Source: Intestinimonas massiliensis (ex Afouda et al. 2020) (lineage in GTDB: Bacteria > Bacillota > Clostridia > Oscillospirales > Oscillospiraceae). From it: a stretch of DNA of 64,000 nucleotides. Within the stretch, counting starts at the first letter, position 1; every line of letters starts with the position of its first letter. Position numbers and translations under genes: made by a program. The DNA lies in the NCBI RefSeq assembly GCF_001244995.1, contig NZ_LN869529.1, forward strand, positions 1,630,957 through 1,694,956. The letters are read 5' to 3'. Below the pieces are notes generated by a model. The model was not told the DNA's origin. It did not search any database and saw only the letters and a program-made list of their open reading frames with translations. Shown piece after piece: positions 8,613 through 16,588 of the stretch.

Positions 8613-8669
8613 CTCCCGGCTCTGTGATATAATGACTGCAAAGCAGTCATTATATCACAGAGCCGGGAG
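8613..8669. repeat. 27-bp perfect palindrome with 3-base centre over the sigma-factor promoter/leader
   Basis: The left arm 8613-8639 begins CTCCCGGCTCTGTGATATAA; the loop is AAA; the right arm 8643-8669 is its exact complement. Each arm contains TATAAT in outward orientation relative to the other strand (plus-strand copy at 8628-8633). The right arm ends inside the GGAGGAGG ribosome site of the sigma-factor gene. It can therefore form a very stable RNA hairpin or DNA cruciform and overlaps a possible start region for transcription and translation. Confidence 0.9.
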
Positions 8670-8683
8670 GAGGTGCCGCCGAC

Positions 8684-9265
8684 GTGTTCCTGCTGATGTC
8701 CATGGAGGAGCTGGCCCGTGCCCAACGGCCGGAGGGCCGGCTGGAGGAGCGCCTGCTGCCCCTGGTCGGCCAGGGGGATTCGGAGGCCTTCGAGGTCCTG
8801 TACCGCTCCACGGAGAAGGCCGTCTATGCCCTGGCCCTCTCCATTTTGAGGAACCCCCACGACGCGGAGGACATCGTCCAGGAGACCTATCTCAAGGTGC
8901 GGGCAGCCGCCCACCTGTATGTTCCCCAGGGCAAGCCCCTGGCCTGGCTGTTCACCATCACCAAGAATCTTTGCCGGGACCTGCTGCGCGGTCAGAGCCG
9001 GACAGAGGCCGCCCCAGATGGGGCGGAGGATGATCTGCGCTTCTCCTACGTCTCCGACCCCACCGACCGGCTGGTGCTGGAGACCGCCCTCAAAGCGCTG
9101 GGCGAGGAAGAGCGGCAGGTGGTGCTGCTTCACGCCGCCTCCGGCCTGAAGCACCGGGAGATCGCCCGGGACCTGGGTCTTCCCCTGTCCACCGTCCTGT
9201 CCCGGTACAGCAGAGCCCTGAAAAAGCTGCAGCGCTATCTGACGGAGGAGGGGGTGCACCTGTGA
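8684..9265 (+). CDS. ECF-type RNA polymerase sigma factor
   Basis: The 193-residue protein has a sigma region 2 (NPHDAEDIVQETYLKV at about residues 59-74, then AWLFTITKNLCRDLLR) and a region 4 helix-turn-helix (LKHREIARDLGLPLSTVLSRYSRAL split over residues 155-180). This is the domain pair of ECF sigma factors. The GTG at 8684 lies 9 bases after GGAGGAGG. The next gene overlaps its stop by four bases and encodes a membrane protein with an RsgI-type domain, so the sigma factor is probably held inactive by that partner. A large palindrome covers the leader and may add control. Confidence 0.92.
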   Translation: MFLLMSMEELARAQRPEGRLEERLLPLVGQGDSEAFEVLYRSTEKAVYALALSILRNPHDAEDIVQETYLKVRAAAHLYVPQGKPLAWLFTITKNLCRDLLRGQSRTEAAPDGAEDDLRFSYVSDPTDRLVLETALKALGEEERQVVLLHAASGLKHREIARDLGLPLSTVLSRYSRALKKLQRYLTEEGVHL

Positions 9266-10209
9266 GCCGCAAGAAATTGGAACATGCCCTGTGCCGCGCG
9301 GTGGAGGACCTGCCCCGACCCGGCCTGGACGCCGTCTCCGGCCCTCCCGTGGTCCGGATGGAGGTCCATGACTACATCACCCGTCCGGCCTCCCCCGACC
9401 CCCGCCTGCGGCGCCGGCGCCTGGCCTCCCTGGCCGCCGCGGTCTGCCTGCTGGCGGTCATCGCCGGAGCGGCGGTATGGACGCAGTTTTTCCAAATCTA
9501 CTCCACCGTGGAGCTGTCCGTCAACCCCCACTTCTCCATCCGCCTCAACCGCCGGGACCAGGTCCGGGCGGTGGACGGCGTCAACGGCGACGCTCAGGCG
9601 CTGCTGGAGGGGCGCTCCTACCGGGGCTGGACCTTGGAGGCCACGGTGAACTCCCTGATGGATGAGCTGGCCCTCAAGGGCTACCTCACCTCCCCCCAGG
9701 ACCAGGTGGACGTGCTGGCGGCCAGTAAGGCCCTCCCCCACGCCCAGAAGCTGCGGGAAGAGGTCGAGGCTCTGGTGGCGGCGAAGCTCTCCGGTCTGGA
9801 TGCCCCGGAGCCGGAGCCCGCTCCCAGCCCGGAGCCCACCCCCTCCGTCACGGCCACGCCCTCTCCCACGCCCAGCCCGAGCGTGGGAGACACACCTGCG
9901 CCCGCTGTCCCCGTCTCCCCCGCTGTCTCGCCCAGCCCCAGTCCGGCGGTCTCGCCCGCGCCCGTCCCTACGCCTACGCCTGCGCCCACGCCTACGCCCG
10001 CGCCCATCCAGCCCCAGCCGCTGACGGAAGCCGACGTGGAGTCCATGGTCCGGGCCCTCTTTCCCGGCGGCAAGATCCAGAAGATCAAGCTGGATGAGGA
10101 CGACGGCGTCTCCTATTATGAAGTGATGCTGAAGGACGGCAAGGAAAAGATCGACCTGGAGATCGACGCCTATACCGGCGAAGTGCTGGATCTGGATTAC
10201 GACGACTGA
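9262..10209 (+). CDS. RsgI-type membrane anti-sigma factor with Pro-rich linker and C-terminal PepSY-like sensor
   Basis: The order in this 315-residue protein is a cytoplasmic N-terminus (1-53), one membrane helix (about 54-73), an extracellular RsgI-like domain (about 78-145; STVELSVNPHFSIRLNRRD), a Pro/Thr/Ser/Ala linker (181-253) and a C-terminal PepSY-like domain (254-315). In RsgI proteins the Asn-Pro bond at this place is cut by autoproteolysis during signalling; here it is N88-P89. GTG overlaps the sigma-factor stop by four bases, so the two are translationally coupled. The protein probably binds the sigma factor on the inside and senses a surface signal outside. The cytoplasmic part is short and not a clear standard anti-sigma fold. 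Confidence 0.82.
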   Translation: MSRKKLEHALCRAVEDLPRPGLDAVSGPPVVRMEVHDYITRPASPDPRLRRRRLASLAAAVCLLAVIAGAAVWTQFFQIYSTVELSVNPHFSIRLNRRDQVRAVDGVNGDAQALLEGRSYRGWTLEATVNSLMDELALKGYLTSPQDQVDVLAASKALPHAQKLREEVEALVAAKLSGLDAPEPEPAPSPEPTPSVTATPSPTPSPSVGDTPAPAVPVSPAVSPSPSPAVSPAPVPTPTPAPTPTPAPIQPQPLTEADVESMVRALFPGGKIQKIKLDEDDGVSYYEVMLKDGKEKIDLEIDAYTGEVLDLDYDD

Positions 10210-10247
10210 AAACCGCCTCCGCGTCCTGAGACGCGGAGGCGGTTTTC
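10208..10247. terminator. Bidirectional terminator between convergent genes
   Basis: An 18-bp perfect stem (arms starting GAAAACCGCCTCCGCGTC) with a 4-nt loop has A-tract and T-tract flanks, so it serves both the anti-sigma gene (+) and exodeoxyribonuclease III (-). Confidence 0.88.
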
Positions 10248-10250
10248 CGT

Positions 10251-11006
10251 TCAGTCCCTCAGCTCCAGGCAGACCGGGCAGTGGTCGCTGCCGTACACGT
10301 CGGAGAGGATGGAGGCCCCGGCGACGCGGTCCCGCAGCCGGTCGGACACCAGGAAATAGTCGATGCGCCACCCGGCGTTGTTCTCCCGGGCGTGGAAGCG
10401 GTAGCTCCACCAGGAATAGGCCCCCGCAGCGTCAGGGTACAGCCAGCGGAAGGTGTCGGTAAACCCGGCGGAGAGCAGCTCGGTCATCTTGGCGCGCTCC
10501 TCGTCGGAGAAGCCGGCGTTGCCCCGGTTGGTCTTGGGGTTTTTCAGGTCGATCTCCTGGTGGGCCACATTCATGTCCCCGCAGACCACCACCGGCTTTC
10601 TGCCGTCCAGACTCTTGAGATAGGACCGGAAGGCGTCCTCCCACGCCATGCGGTAGGGCAGACGGGCCAGTCCATCCTGGGCGTTGGGGGTATAGACGGT
10701 GACCAGATAGAACTCCGGGTACTCCAGGGTGATGCACCGGCCCTCCCCCACGTGGTCGGAATCCCCGATGTCGTAGGTCGCACACAGGGGCTCCCGCCGG
10801 GTGAAAATGGCGGTGCCGGAGTAGCCCTTCTTCTCCGCCGAGTTCCAGTACTGCAGGTAGCCGGGGGTGTCGATGTCGGCCTGACCGGGCTGCATCTTGG
10901 TCTCCTGCAGGCACAGCGCGTCGCAGTCCGCGGCGGTAAAAAAGTCGAAAAATCCCTTTTTGACGCAGGCCCGCAGGCCGTTGACGTTCCAGGATATGAG
11001 CTTCAT
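10251..11006 (-). CDS. xth: Exodeoxyribonuclease III (AP endonuclease family)
   Basis: The 251-residue protein begins MKLISWNVNGLRA, the hallmark N-terminus of ExoIII/ExoA. It continues with LCLQETKMQPGQ (metal-binding Glu), YTPNAQ, CGDMNVAH (catalytic Asp/Asn) and a C-terminal GSDHCPV (catalytic Asp-His). It cuts at abasic sites and removes 3' blocks in base-excision repair. The start at 11006 has AGGAGG 8 bases upstream; a longer frame to 11042 is not supported. It lies downstream of the S41 peptidase gene on the same strand but with its own ribosome site. Confidence 0.95.
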   Translation of the reverse strand: MKLISWNVNGLRACVKKGFFDFFTAADCDALCLQETKMQPGQADIDTPGYLQYWNSAEKKGYSGTAIFTRREPLCATYDIGDSDHVGEGRCITLEYPEFYLVTVYTPNAQDGLARLPYRMAWEDAFRSYLKSLDGRKPVVVCGDMNVAHQEIDLKNPKTNRGNAGFSDEERAKMTELLSAGFTDTFRWLYPDAAGAYSWWSYRFHARENNAGWRIDYFLVSDRLRDRVAGASILSDVYGSDHCPVCLELRD

Positions 11007-11073
11007 GCGAAAACCTCCTGTTTCAATGGGATATAGGGACATTCTACAGGATGCCTACGCAAAAGGGAAGCCC

Positions 11074-12498
11074 CTATTTCAAGTTGTAGTATTGGCACAG
11101 CCGGACCGCCGCGTCCAGGGCATCGGCGGGCTCCACCCACAGGTCGGGGAGGAAGCCCGCCCCGTCGATGTTCTCCAGGCTCTCGCAGAAGGACAGGCCC
11201 GTGCCGAAGTAGACCCGCAGGCCGGTGTTGGGCAGGTAGAAGTTACAGTTGTTGGGGGTCAGGGAACAGCCCAGGGTGGGGCCCCCAATAAACAGGACAT
11301 CCCCCGCCGCGCGGAAGAATTCCACCGCCGTCTCCCCCGAGGAGGCCGTCCCCTTGTCGGTGAGGACCAGAACGACGCTGTCCGTCTGGGCCCACCGGCT
11401 CTCCAGATCAGCCGTCTGCCAGGTCCCGATTCGATCCGCCGGGTAGCCCTCCGGCATCAGCCTGTTGGAAAGCTGAGACACCCGGTGGGCGAAGGCCCGC
11501 CGGGGTGCGGCGGGCTGCCCCGCCCAGCCCTCGAACCAGTCCATGATCCAGATGTCGCTCCCCCCGCCGTTGGCCCTCAGGTCAAAGAGGAAGAGGGACT
11601 CATCCGCGTAGTCGCCGCCGCAGGAGGCGAAGCGCTCCAACTGTTCCTCCTGCGGCGGCCGCCCCTTCCGGGCGTACATCTGCCGGGAGGTCAGCACCGG
11701 AATTCCCTCCGCCTCTGTCTCAGTGAATACGTCCAACCCGTCCCAGGGGGTCTCCCCCGCCCGCACCCAGTCCAGCTCGTAATCTCCCTGTCGCTCCGGC
11801 AGGTCGGTTCCGTCGTGGCTCAGGGCGGCGAACCAGTGGACGATGGCGCCGTCCGGGCCGATGGTGGGCTTGACGTAGGCCGGGTCCAACCCCTCCGTGT
11901 CGGAAAAATAGAGGCCGGGCACGTAGTACATGTACTGGGCGTGGCCGTCCCGCATGGCGGTGGAACCCAGGGTAAAGTGCCCGTCCACCAGCACCGGAGC
12001 GAGATGCCGGACCAACACCTTCTCCAAGTCCCGGGAGAGCAGGTAGCGCTCCCCCTCCAGGTCGGAGCGCACCGCGTCCTTGAGGGGCAGGAACACCTCG
12101 TCCCCGCCAAAGTATGTGTAGGCCCCATAGGTGGTACGCAGCAGGGTGAAGAGAGTCTCCACGTCCTCCTCCATCCCCGCCCGGCTCAGGGGCGGCAGGG
12201 CTTCCGGCGGCGCGGTCAGCCGGTCCATCTCCTCCGGGGTAAAGGTATCGTTCTGGTCCCGGAAGTCCGCCGTCCACGGACTCAGATCCAGGTCGGGGCC
12301 ATCCTCCAGCACCGCCCGGCGGGCGGCGTTGGCCTCCTCCAAAAAGGCGGAGAAGTCCACGCCCGCTAGCGTCTGGGTCCCCACGGGGGCGGAGGTCGCT
12401 GGGGGCGGGGCCTCCGCCTCCGTGGCGGGGCCGGGGGCGCAGCCCGTCAGCAGCAGCAGAGCCGCCCACAGGGCCGCCAGCCATTTTCTCCGCTTCAC
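11074..12498 (-). CDS. Lipoprotein with S41 (C-terminal processing) peptidase domain
   Basis: This 474-residue protein has a type II signal peptide with lipobox LLLLTGC, giving a membrane-anchored Cys at about residue 20. The C-terminal half matches S41 peptidases: DLRANGGG, then VLVLTDKGTASSGETAVEFF, where the Ser of SSGE is the expected nucleophile, and IGGPTLGC. No PDZ domain is evident, unlike classical CtpA. It would cleave or sense peptides at the outer face of the membrane. The ATG overlaps the mtaB stop by four bases, so it is translated together with mtaB although no functional link is known. Confidence 0.83.
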   Translation of the reverse strand: MKRRKWLAALWAALLLLTGCAPGPATEAEAPPPATSAPVGTQTLAGVDFSAFLEEANAARRAVLEDGPDLDLSPWTADFRDQNDTFTPEEMDRLTAPPEALPPLSRAGMEEDVETLFTLLRTTYGAYTYFGGDEVFLPLKDAVRSDLEGERYLLSRDLEKVLVRHLAPVLVDGHFTLGSTAMRDGHAQYMYYVPGLYFSDTEGLDPAYVKPTIGPDGAIVHWFAALSHDGTDLPERQGDYELDWVRAGETPWDGLDVFTETEAEGIPVLTSRQMYARKGRPPQEEQLERFASCGGDYADESLFLFDLRANGGGSDIWIMDWFEGWAGQPAAPRRAFAHRVSQLSNRLMPEGYPADRIGTWQTADLESRWAQTDSVVLVLTDKGTASSGETAVEFFRAAGDVLFIGGPTLGCSLTPNNCNFYLPNTGLRVYFGTGLSFCESLENIDGAGFLPDLWVEPADALDAAVRLCQYYNLK

Positions 12499-13799
12499 AG
12501 CAATTCTCCCTCCAGACAGTCCTCCCCGACGCCGGTGATCCGGACCTGCCGGACCCGGTTGTGCAGGCCGGCGCCCTGCGCCCGCACCTGCACATAGTTG
12601 GGGGCGTGCCCCCGCCAGAGGCCCTCCTTCTCCTCCTCAAAAAGGACGGGCAGGGCCTGTCCCACCCAGGACGCCAGATAGGCCCGCTCCAGACGTGTGG
12701 CCAGCGCCGCCGCCCGGCGGGCCCGCTCCTCCTTCACGCCCCTGGGCACCTGGCCCGGCAGGTCCGCCGCCGGGGTGCCGGTGCGCCGGGAGTAAGGGAA
12801 GATGTGCATGGCAGTGAAGGCGCACCGCTCCACGAAGGTCAGGGTCTGGGCAAACTCCTCCTCGGTCTCCCCGGGGAAGCCCACGATGAGATCGGTGGTA
12901 AGACCGGGGGCCTGAAAGTATCCTCTCAGTAATTCCACGCTCTCAAAATACCGGGCGGTGTCGTACTTTCGATTCATCCGCCTCAGAGTGGCGTCGCAGC
13001 CGGACTGCATGGACAGGTGGAAGTGGGGGCACAGGTTGTCCAAGGCGGCGCACCGGCGGCTGAAGTCCTCCGTCACGGTCCGGGGCTCCAGGGAGCCCAG
13101 CCGCACCCGGCAGCCCGGCGCAGCGGCGCACACCGCCTCGACGAGGTCCATGGGCCCGGGCCCCCCGGGCAGGTCCCGGCCCCAGGAGGACAGCTCGATG
13201 CCGGTGAGCACCAGCTCCCGGTAGCCCTCCTCTGCCAGCCGTCTGGCCTCGGCCGCCGCCCTCTCCAGGGGCAGAGAGCGCACCGGTCCCCGGGCGTAGG
13301 GGATGATGCAGTAGGAGCAGAAGTTGGTGCAGCCGTCCTCCACCTTGAGCATGGCCCGGGTGCGGCCCTCCAGACCGCCGGCGGCGAGGGGCTCAAAGGT
13401 CCGGTGGGCCATGATGTTGTCCACGGTGACCTGGGGGGCCGGGCGATTGGGGGCGGCCTTGGCGGCGGAGAGCCGCTCCAGATCGTCCAGAAACTGCATC
13501 CGCTCCGCCGTCCCGGCGATCAGATCCACCCCCAGGGCCTCCACCGCCCCGGGGGCGGTCTGGGCGTAGCAGCCGCAGACGGCCACCACCGCGCCGGGGG
13601 CGCGTTTCCGGGCCTGACGGATGGCCTGGCGGGACTTTTTATCGCTCACCGCCGTGACGGTGCAGGTGTTGATGATATAGGCGTCCGCCGGGCCCTCAAA
13701 GGGGACCAGCGCGTGCCCCCGGGCCCGGAGGGCGTTTTCCAGGGCGGCGGTCTCGTACTGATTGACCTTGCAGCCCAGGGTGTGTATGGCGACTTGCAT
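12495..13799 (-). CDS. mtaB: tRNA (N6-threonylcarbamoyladenosine-C2)-methylthiotransferase MtaB
   Basis: The 434-residue radical-SAM enzyme converts t6A37 to ms2t6A37 in ANN-decoding tRNAs. The N-terminal MTTase domain has HTLGCKVNQYET and INTCTVTAVSDKKSRQ plus GCYAQ, giving the three cluster Cys residues. The radical-SAM motif CTNFCSYC (CxxxCxxC) lies at about residue 155. A short TRAM-like domain closes the protein (about 365-434). KVNQ rather than a MiaB-type sequence after the first Cys supports MtaB. It is the first gene of a minus-strand pair with the S41 lipoprotein. Confidence 0.94.
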   Translation of the reverse strand: MQVAIHTLGCKVNQYETAALENALRARGHALVPFEGPADAYIINTCTVTAVSDKKSRQAIRQARKRAPGAVVAVCGCYAQTAPGAVEALGVDLIAGTAERMQFLDDLERLSAAKAAPNRPAPQVTVDNIMAHRTFEPLAAGGLEGRTRAMLKVEDGCTNFCSYCIIPYARGPVRSLPLERAAAEARRLAEEGYRELVLTGIELSSWGRDLPGGPGPMDLVEAVCAAAPGCRVRLGSLEPRTVTEDFSRRCAALDNLCPHFHLSMQSGCDATLRRMNRKYDTARYFESVELLRGYFQAPGLTTDLIVGFPGETEEEFAQTLTFVERCAFTAMHIFPYSRRTGTPAADLPGQVPRGVKEERARRAAALATRLERAYLASWVGQALPVLFEEEKEGLWRGHAPNYVQVRAQGAGLHNRVRQVRITGVGEDCLEGELL

Positions 13800-13881
13800 G
13801 GCGATACCTCACAAATGGCATGGATTTCGGTTTGCTTTATGGGCAAAATGGCTGAATTTACAATGGGGCGGGGGTTCTTCG

Positions 13882-13910
13882 TTGAATTCCAACCCGGTTT
13901 GTACTAGAAT
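13882..13910 (+). promoter_or_regulatory. Promoter of the HPr-like/YfbR/ACT/UPF0210 gene run
   Basis: TTGAAT (13882-13887), a 17-base spacer and TAGAAT (13905-13910), 40 bases before the ATG of the HPr-like gene. Confidence 0.62.
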
Positions 13911-13950
13911 GATGCTACCTCATTCTAACATAACCGGGGAGGAAAAGACA

Positions 13951-14187
13951 ATGACCAGCTTTGCCGTTCAGCTTACCTCTGTCGCAGATATCAAGGAATT
14001 TGTCGATGCGGCCAACCGCCTGGATTGCGATGTGGATGTGATCTGCGGCCGCTATCTGGTGGACGGCAAGTCCATCATGGGCCTGTTCTCCATCGACCTG
14101 TCCGCCCCCATCCGGGTGGAGGTCCACGGCACCGACGCCCAGGGGGAGTCCTTTCGCAGGGCCGTCGGCCGGTTCGTGGAGCAATAG
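13951..14187 (+). CDS. HPr-like protein without the phospho-histidine
   Basis: The 78-residue protein has the HPr fold signature in its second half (VDGKSIMGLFSIDLSAPIRV, matching the conserved KSxxGLxxL region). The N-terminal GLHARPA motif with the phosphorylated His is absent; the sequence there is VQLTSVADIKEFVDAAN. It is therefore unlikely to carry phosphate for PTS transport and may be a structural or regulatory paralogue, as annotated in other gut Clostridia. The ATG at 13951 follows GGGGAGG by about 8 bases. It is followed after two bases by the HD-domain nucleotidase gene. Confidence 0.75.
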   Translation: MTSFAVQLTSVADIKEFVDAANRLDCDVDVICGRYLVDGKSIMGLFSIDLSAPIRVEVHGTDAQGESFRRAVGRFVEQ

Positions 14188-14189
14188 GG

Positions 14190-14768
14190 ATGCCCTATCA
14201 TTTCTTTGCTCTCATCTCCCGGATGCGCTACATCGGCCGCTGGGGCCTGATGCGCAACACCTTCCGTGAGAACATCCAGGAGCACTCCCACATGGTGGCG
14301 GTGCTGGCCCACGCCCTGGCGGTGATCCGCCGGGAGGTCTACGGCGGGGAGATTGACCCCGGCCAGGCCGCTGTGCTGGCTCTCTACCACGACGCGCCGG
14401 AAATCCTCACCGGCGATCTGCCCACGCCGGTGAAGTACTTCAACCCGGAGATCCGGGACGCCTACAAGGCGGTAGAGGCGGTCTCGGCCCGCAGGCTGCT
14501 GGCCCTGCTGCCCCCGGAGCTGCAGCAGGTCTATGCCCCGCTGCTGGGTGAGGACGCCGGCGGCGAGCTCCACGCCATCGTCAAGGCCGCCGACAAGCTG
14601 TCGGCCTACATCAAGTGCGTGGAGGAGCTCAAGGCCGGCAACCACGAGTTCAAGCAGGCAGCGGAGCAGACCCTGGAGGCCCTGAAGGACTCCCCGCTGC
14701 CCGAGGTGGGCTATTTCATGGAGCACTTCCTGCCCGGGTTTAGCCTCACCCTGGACGAGCTTCAATAG
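14190..14768 (+). CDS. YfbR-like HD-domain 5'-deoxynucleotidase
   Basis: This 192-residue HD-superfamily phosphohydrolase removes phosphate from deoxynucleoside 5'-monophosphates in the family prototype YfbR. Metal ligands visible are the His of QEHSHMVAVLAH (near residue 32), the HD pair in LALYHDAPEILTGDLPTPVKY (near 69), and the late Asp in KAADKLSAYIKCVEEL. The N-terminus YHFFALISRMRYIGRWGLMR is characteristic. The ATG starts two bases after the stop of the HPr-like gene, so the pair is probably coupled. Confidence 0.88.
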   Translation: MPYHFFALISRMRYIGRWGLMRNTFRENIQEHSHMVAVLAHALAVIRREVYGGEIDPGQAAVLALYHDAPEILTGDLPTPVKYFNPEIRDAYKAVEAVSARRLLALLPPELQQVYAPLLGEDAGGELHAIVKAADKLSAYIKCVEELKAGNHEFKQAAEQTLEALKDSPLPEVGYFMEHFLPGFSLTLDELQ

Positions 14769-14819
14769 CGAAGTGCGCTGACCGCCCCCGTGCCACAAGA
14801 AACGAAAGGATCTGATCGT

Positions 14820-15089
14820 ATGCGAGCCATCGTCACCGTCATCGGCAAGGACCAGGTGGGCATCATCGCCTCGGTATGCGCCCTGCTGGCCGAACACAAC
14901 GTCAATGTGCTGGACATCAGCCAAACTATCTTGCAGGACTACTTCACCATGATCATGCTGGTGGACGCTGCCCACACCGACCTGCCCTTTGCCGAGCTGG
15001 TCACCGCGCTGGAGTCCGCGGGCAGAGAGCGGGACCTGGTCATCCACGCCCAGCGTGAGGATATCTTCAACGCCATGCACCGCATTTAA
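14820..15089 (+). CDS. ACT-domain protein (UPF0237 family)
   Basis: The 89-residue single ACT domain begins MRAIVTVIGKDQVGIIASVC, which matches the UPF0237/GcvR-like family. GAAAGGATCTG precedes the ATG at a good distance; an in-frame GTG at 14790 lacks support. This small protein lies 12 bases upstream of the UPF0210 gene, a pairing conserved across Firmicutes. It is a likely ligand-binding regulator, but its ligand is not known. Confidence 0.9.
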   Translation: MRAIVTVIGKDQVGIIASVCALLAEHNVNVLDISQTILQDYFTMIMLVDAAHTDLPFAELVTALESAGRERDLVIHAQREDIFNAMHRI

Positions 15090-15101
15090 GGGGGCTGTGT
15101 T

Positions 15102-16460
15102 ATGATCAACACCAACGACATCCTCTCCACCATCGACATGATCGACCAGCAACACTTGGACATCCGCACCATTACCATGGGCATCTCCCTGCTGGACTGC
15201 GCCGACCCCTACCCCAAGGCCGCCTGCCGGAAGATCTATGAAAAGATCTGCCGTAAGGCAGAAAAGCTGGTGGTCACCGGCGAGGCCATCGAGAGGGAGT
15301 TCGGCATTCCCATCGTCAACAAGCGCATCTCCGTCACCCCCATGGCGCTGGTGGCCGCCTCCTCGGAGACCGAGGACTACGTCCCCTTCGCCGTGGCCAT
15401 GGACGAGGCGGCCAAGGCCTGCGGCGTCAACTTCATCGGCGGCTTCTCCGCCTTGGTGCAGAAGGGCTTCACCGCCGCCGACCGGAAGCTCATCGCCGCC
15501 ATCCCCGAGGCGCTGGCCGTCACCGAGTACGTCTGCTCCTCGGTGAACGTGGGCTCCACGAGGGCGGGCATCAACATGGACGCGGTGAGGCAGATGGGCG
15601 AGACCGTCAAGGCCGCCGCCCAGCGCACCCGGGACCGGGGCGGCTTCGGCTGCGCCAAGCTGGTGGTGTTTTGCAACGCGGTGGAGGACAACCCCTTTAT
15701 GGCCGGCGCCTTTCATGGCACCGGCGAGGGGGAGTGCGTCATCAATGTGGGGGTCTCCGGCCCCGGCGTGGTGTACCACGCCCTCCAGGCCGTCAAGGGC
15801 AGGCCCTTCGACGTGGTGGCTGAAACAGTGAAAAAGACCGCCTTCCGCATCACCCGCATGGGGCAGCTTGTGGCTCAGGAGGCCTCCCGCCGCCTGGACG
15901 TACCCTTCGGCATCGTGGACCTGTCCCTGGCCCCCACCCCCGCCGTGGGCGATTCGGTGGCCCGCATCCTGGAGGAGATGGGCCTGGAGGTCTGCGGCAC
16001 CCACGGCACCACCGCCGCGCTGGCCCTGCTCAACGACGCGGTCAAAAAGGGCGGCGTCATGGCTTCCTCCCACGTGGGCGGCCTGTCCGGCGCCTTCATC
16101 CCCGTGAGCGAGGACGAGGGCATGATCGCGGCCGCCGCCTCCGGCGCCCTGCACCTGGATAAGCTGGAGGCCATGACCTGCGTGTGCTCGGTGGGTCTGG
16201 ACATGATCGCCGTCCCCGGCGTCACCAGCGCCGAGACCATCGCCGCCATCATCGCCGACGAGGCCGCCATCGGCATGGTCAACTCCAAGACCACCGCCGT
16301 ACGCATCATCCCCGCCCCCGGCATGCACGTGGGTGACACGGTGGAGTTCGGCGGACTGTTGGGCTCGGCCCCGGTCATGCCCGTGCATCCCTTCGGCAGC
16401 GAGGCGTTCATCCGCCGCGGCGGACGCATCCCGGCCCCCATGCAGAGTCTGAAAAATTAG
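15102..16460 (+). CDS. UPF0210 (DUF711) family protein, PFL-like
   Basis: The 452-residue protein belongs to the UPF0210 family. Conserved stretches include the N-terminal [20 protein letters not shown], the middle [12 protein letters not shown] and the C-terminal [16 protein letters not shown]. Members have been likened to pyruvate formate-lyase-type folds, but no reaction is established. It forms a two-gene unit with the upstream ACT protein and is closed by a strong terminator. Its length is typical and it appears intact. Confidence 0.9.
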   Translation: MINTNDILSTIDMIDQQHLDIRTITMGISLLDCADPYPKAACRKIYEKICRKAEKLVVTGEAIEREFGIPIVNKRISVTPMALVAASSETEDYVPFAVAMDEAAKACGVNFIGGFSALVQKGFTAADRKLIAAIPEALAVTEYVCSSVNVGSTRAGINMDAVRQMGETVKAAAQRTRDRGGFGCAKLVVFCNAVEDNPFMAGAFHGTGEGECVINVGVSGPGVVYHALQAVKGRPFDVVAETVKKTAFRITRMGQLVAQEASRRLDVPFGIVDLSLAPTPAVGDSVARILEEMGLEVCGTHGTTAALALLNDAVKKGGVMASSHVGGLSGAFIPVSEDEGMIAAAASGALHLDKLEAMTCVCSVGLDMIAVPGVTSAETIAAIIADEAAIGMVNSKTTAVRIIPAPGMHVGDTVEFGGLLGSAPVMPVHPFGSEAFIRRGGRIPAPMQSLKN

Positions 16461-16469
16461 GGCCCTTCA

Positions 16470-16497
16470 AGGCGCCGCCCACCGGCGGCGCCTTTTT
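16470..16497 (+). terminator. Rho-independent terminator after UPF0210 gene
   Basis: A 10-bp perfect stem AGGCGCCGCC / GGCGGCGCCT with loop CACC and a T-run starts 9 bases after the stop. Confidence 0.9.
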
Positions 16498-16588
16498 CTC
16501 CGGGGCCTCGCACCAATTTCCACTAGGAAATTCGCCCTTTATCGTGTATACTAGCAGCATGGACAAGTAATATAAGGAGGTTCGACAT

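Noticed and set aside
9780-10020. Tandem repeat or minisatellite-like C-rich sequence
   Set aside because: It encodes the Pro/Thr/Ser/Ala stalk of the anti-sigma protein in frame; no independent repeat array is needed.
14052-16388. A 778-codon open frame on the minus strand
   Set aside because: It lies opposite four well-supported plus-strand genes, is His/Gly/Asp-rich low-complexity sequence, and arises from GC-rich codon bias.
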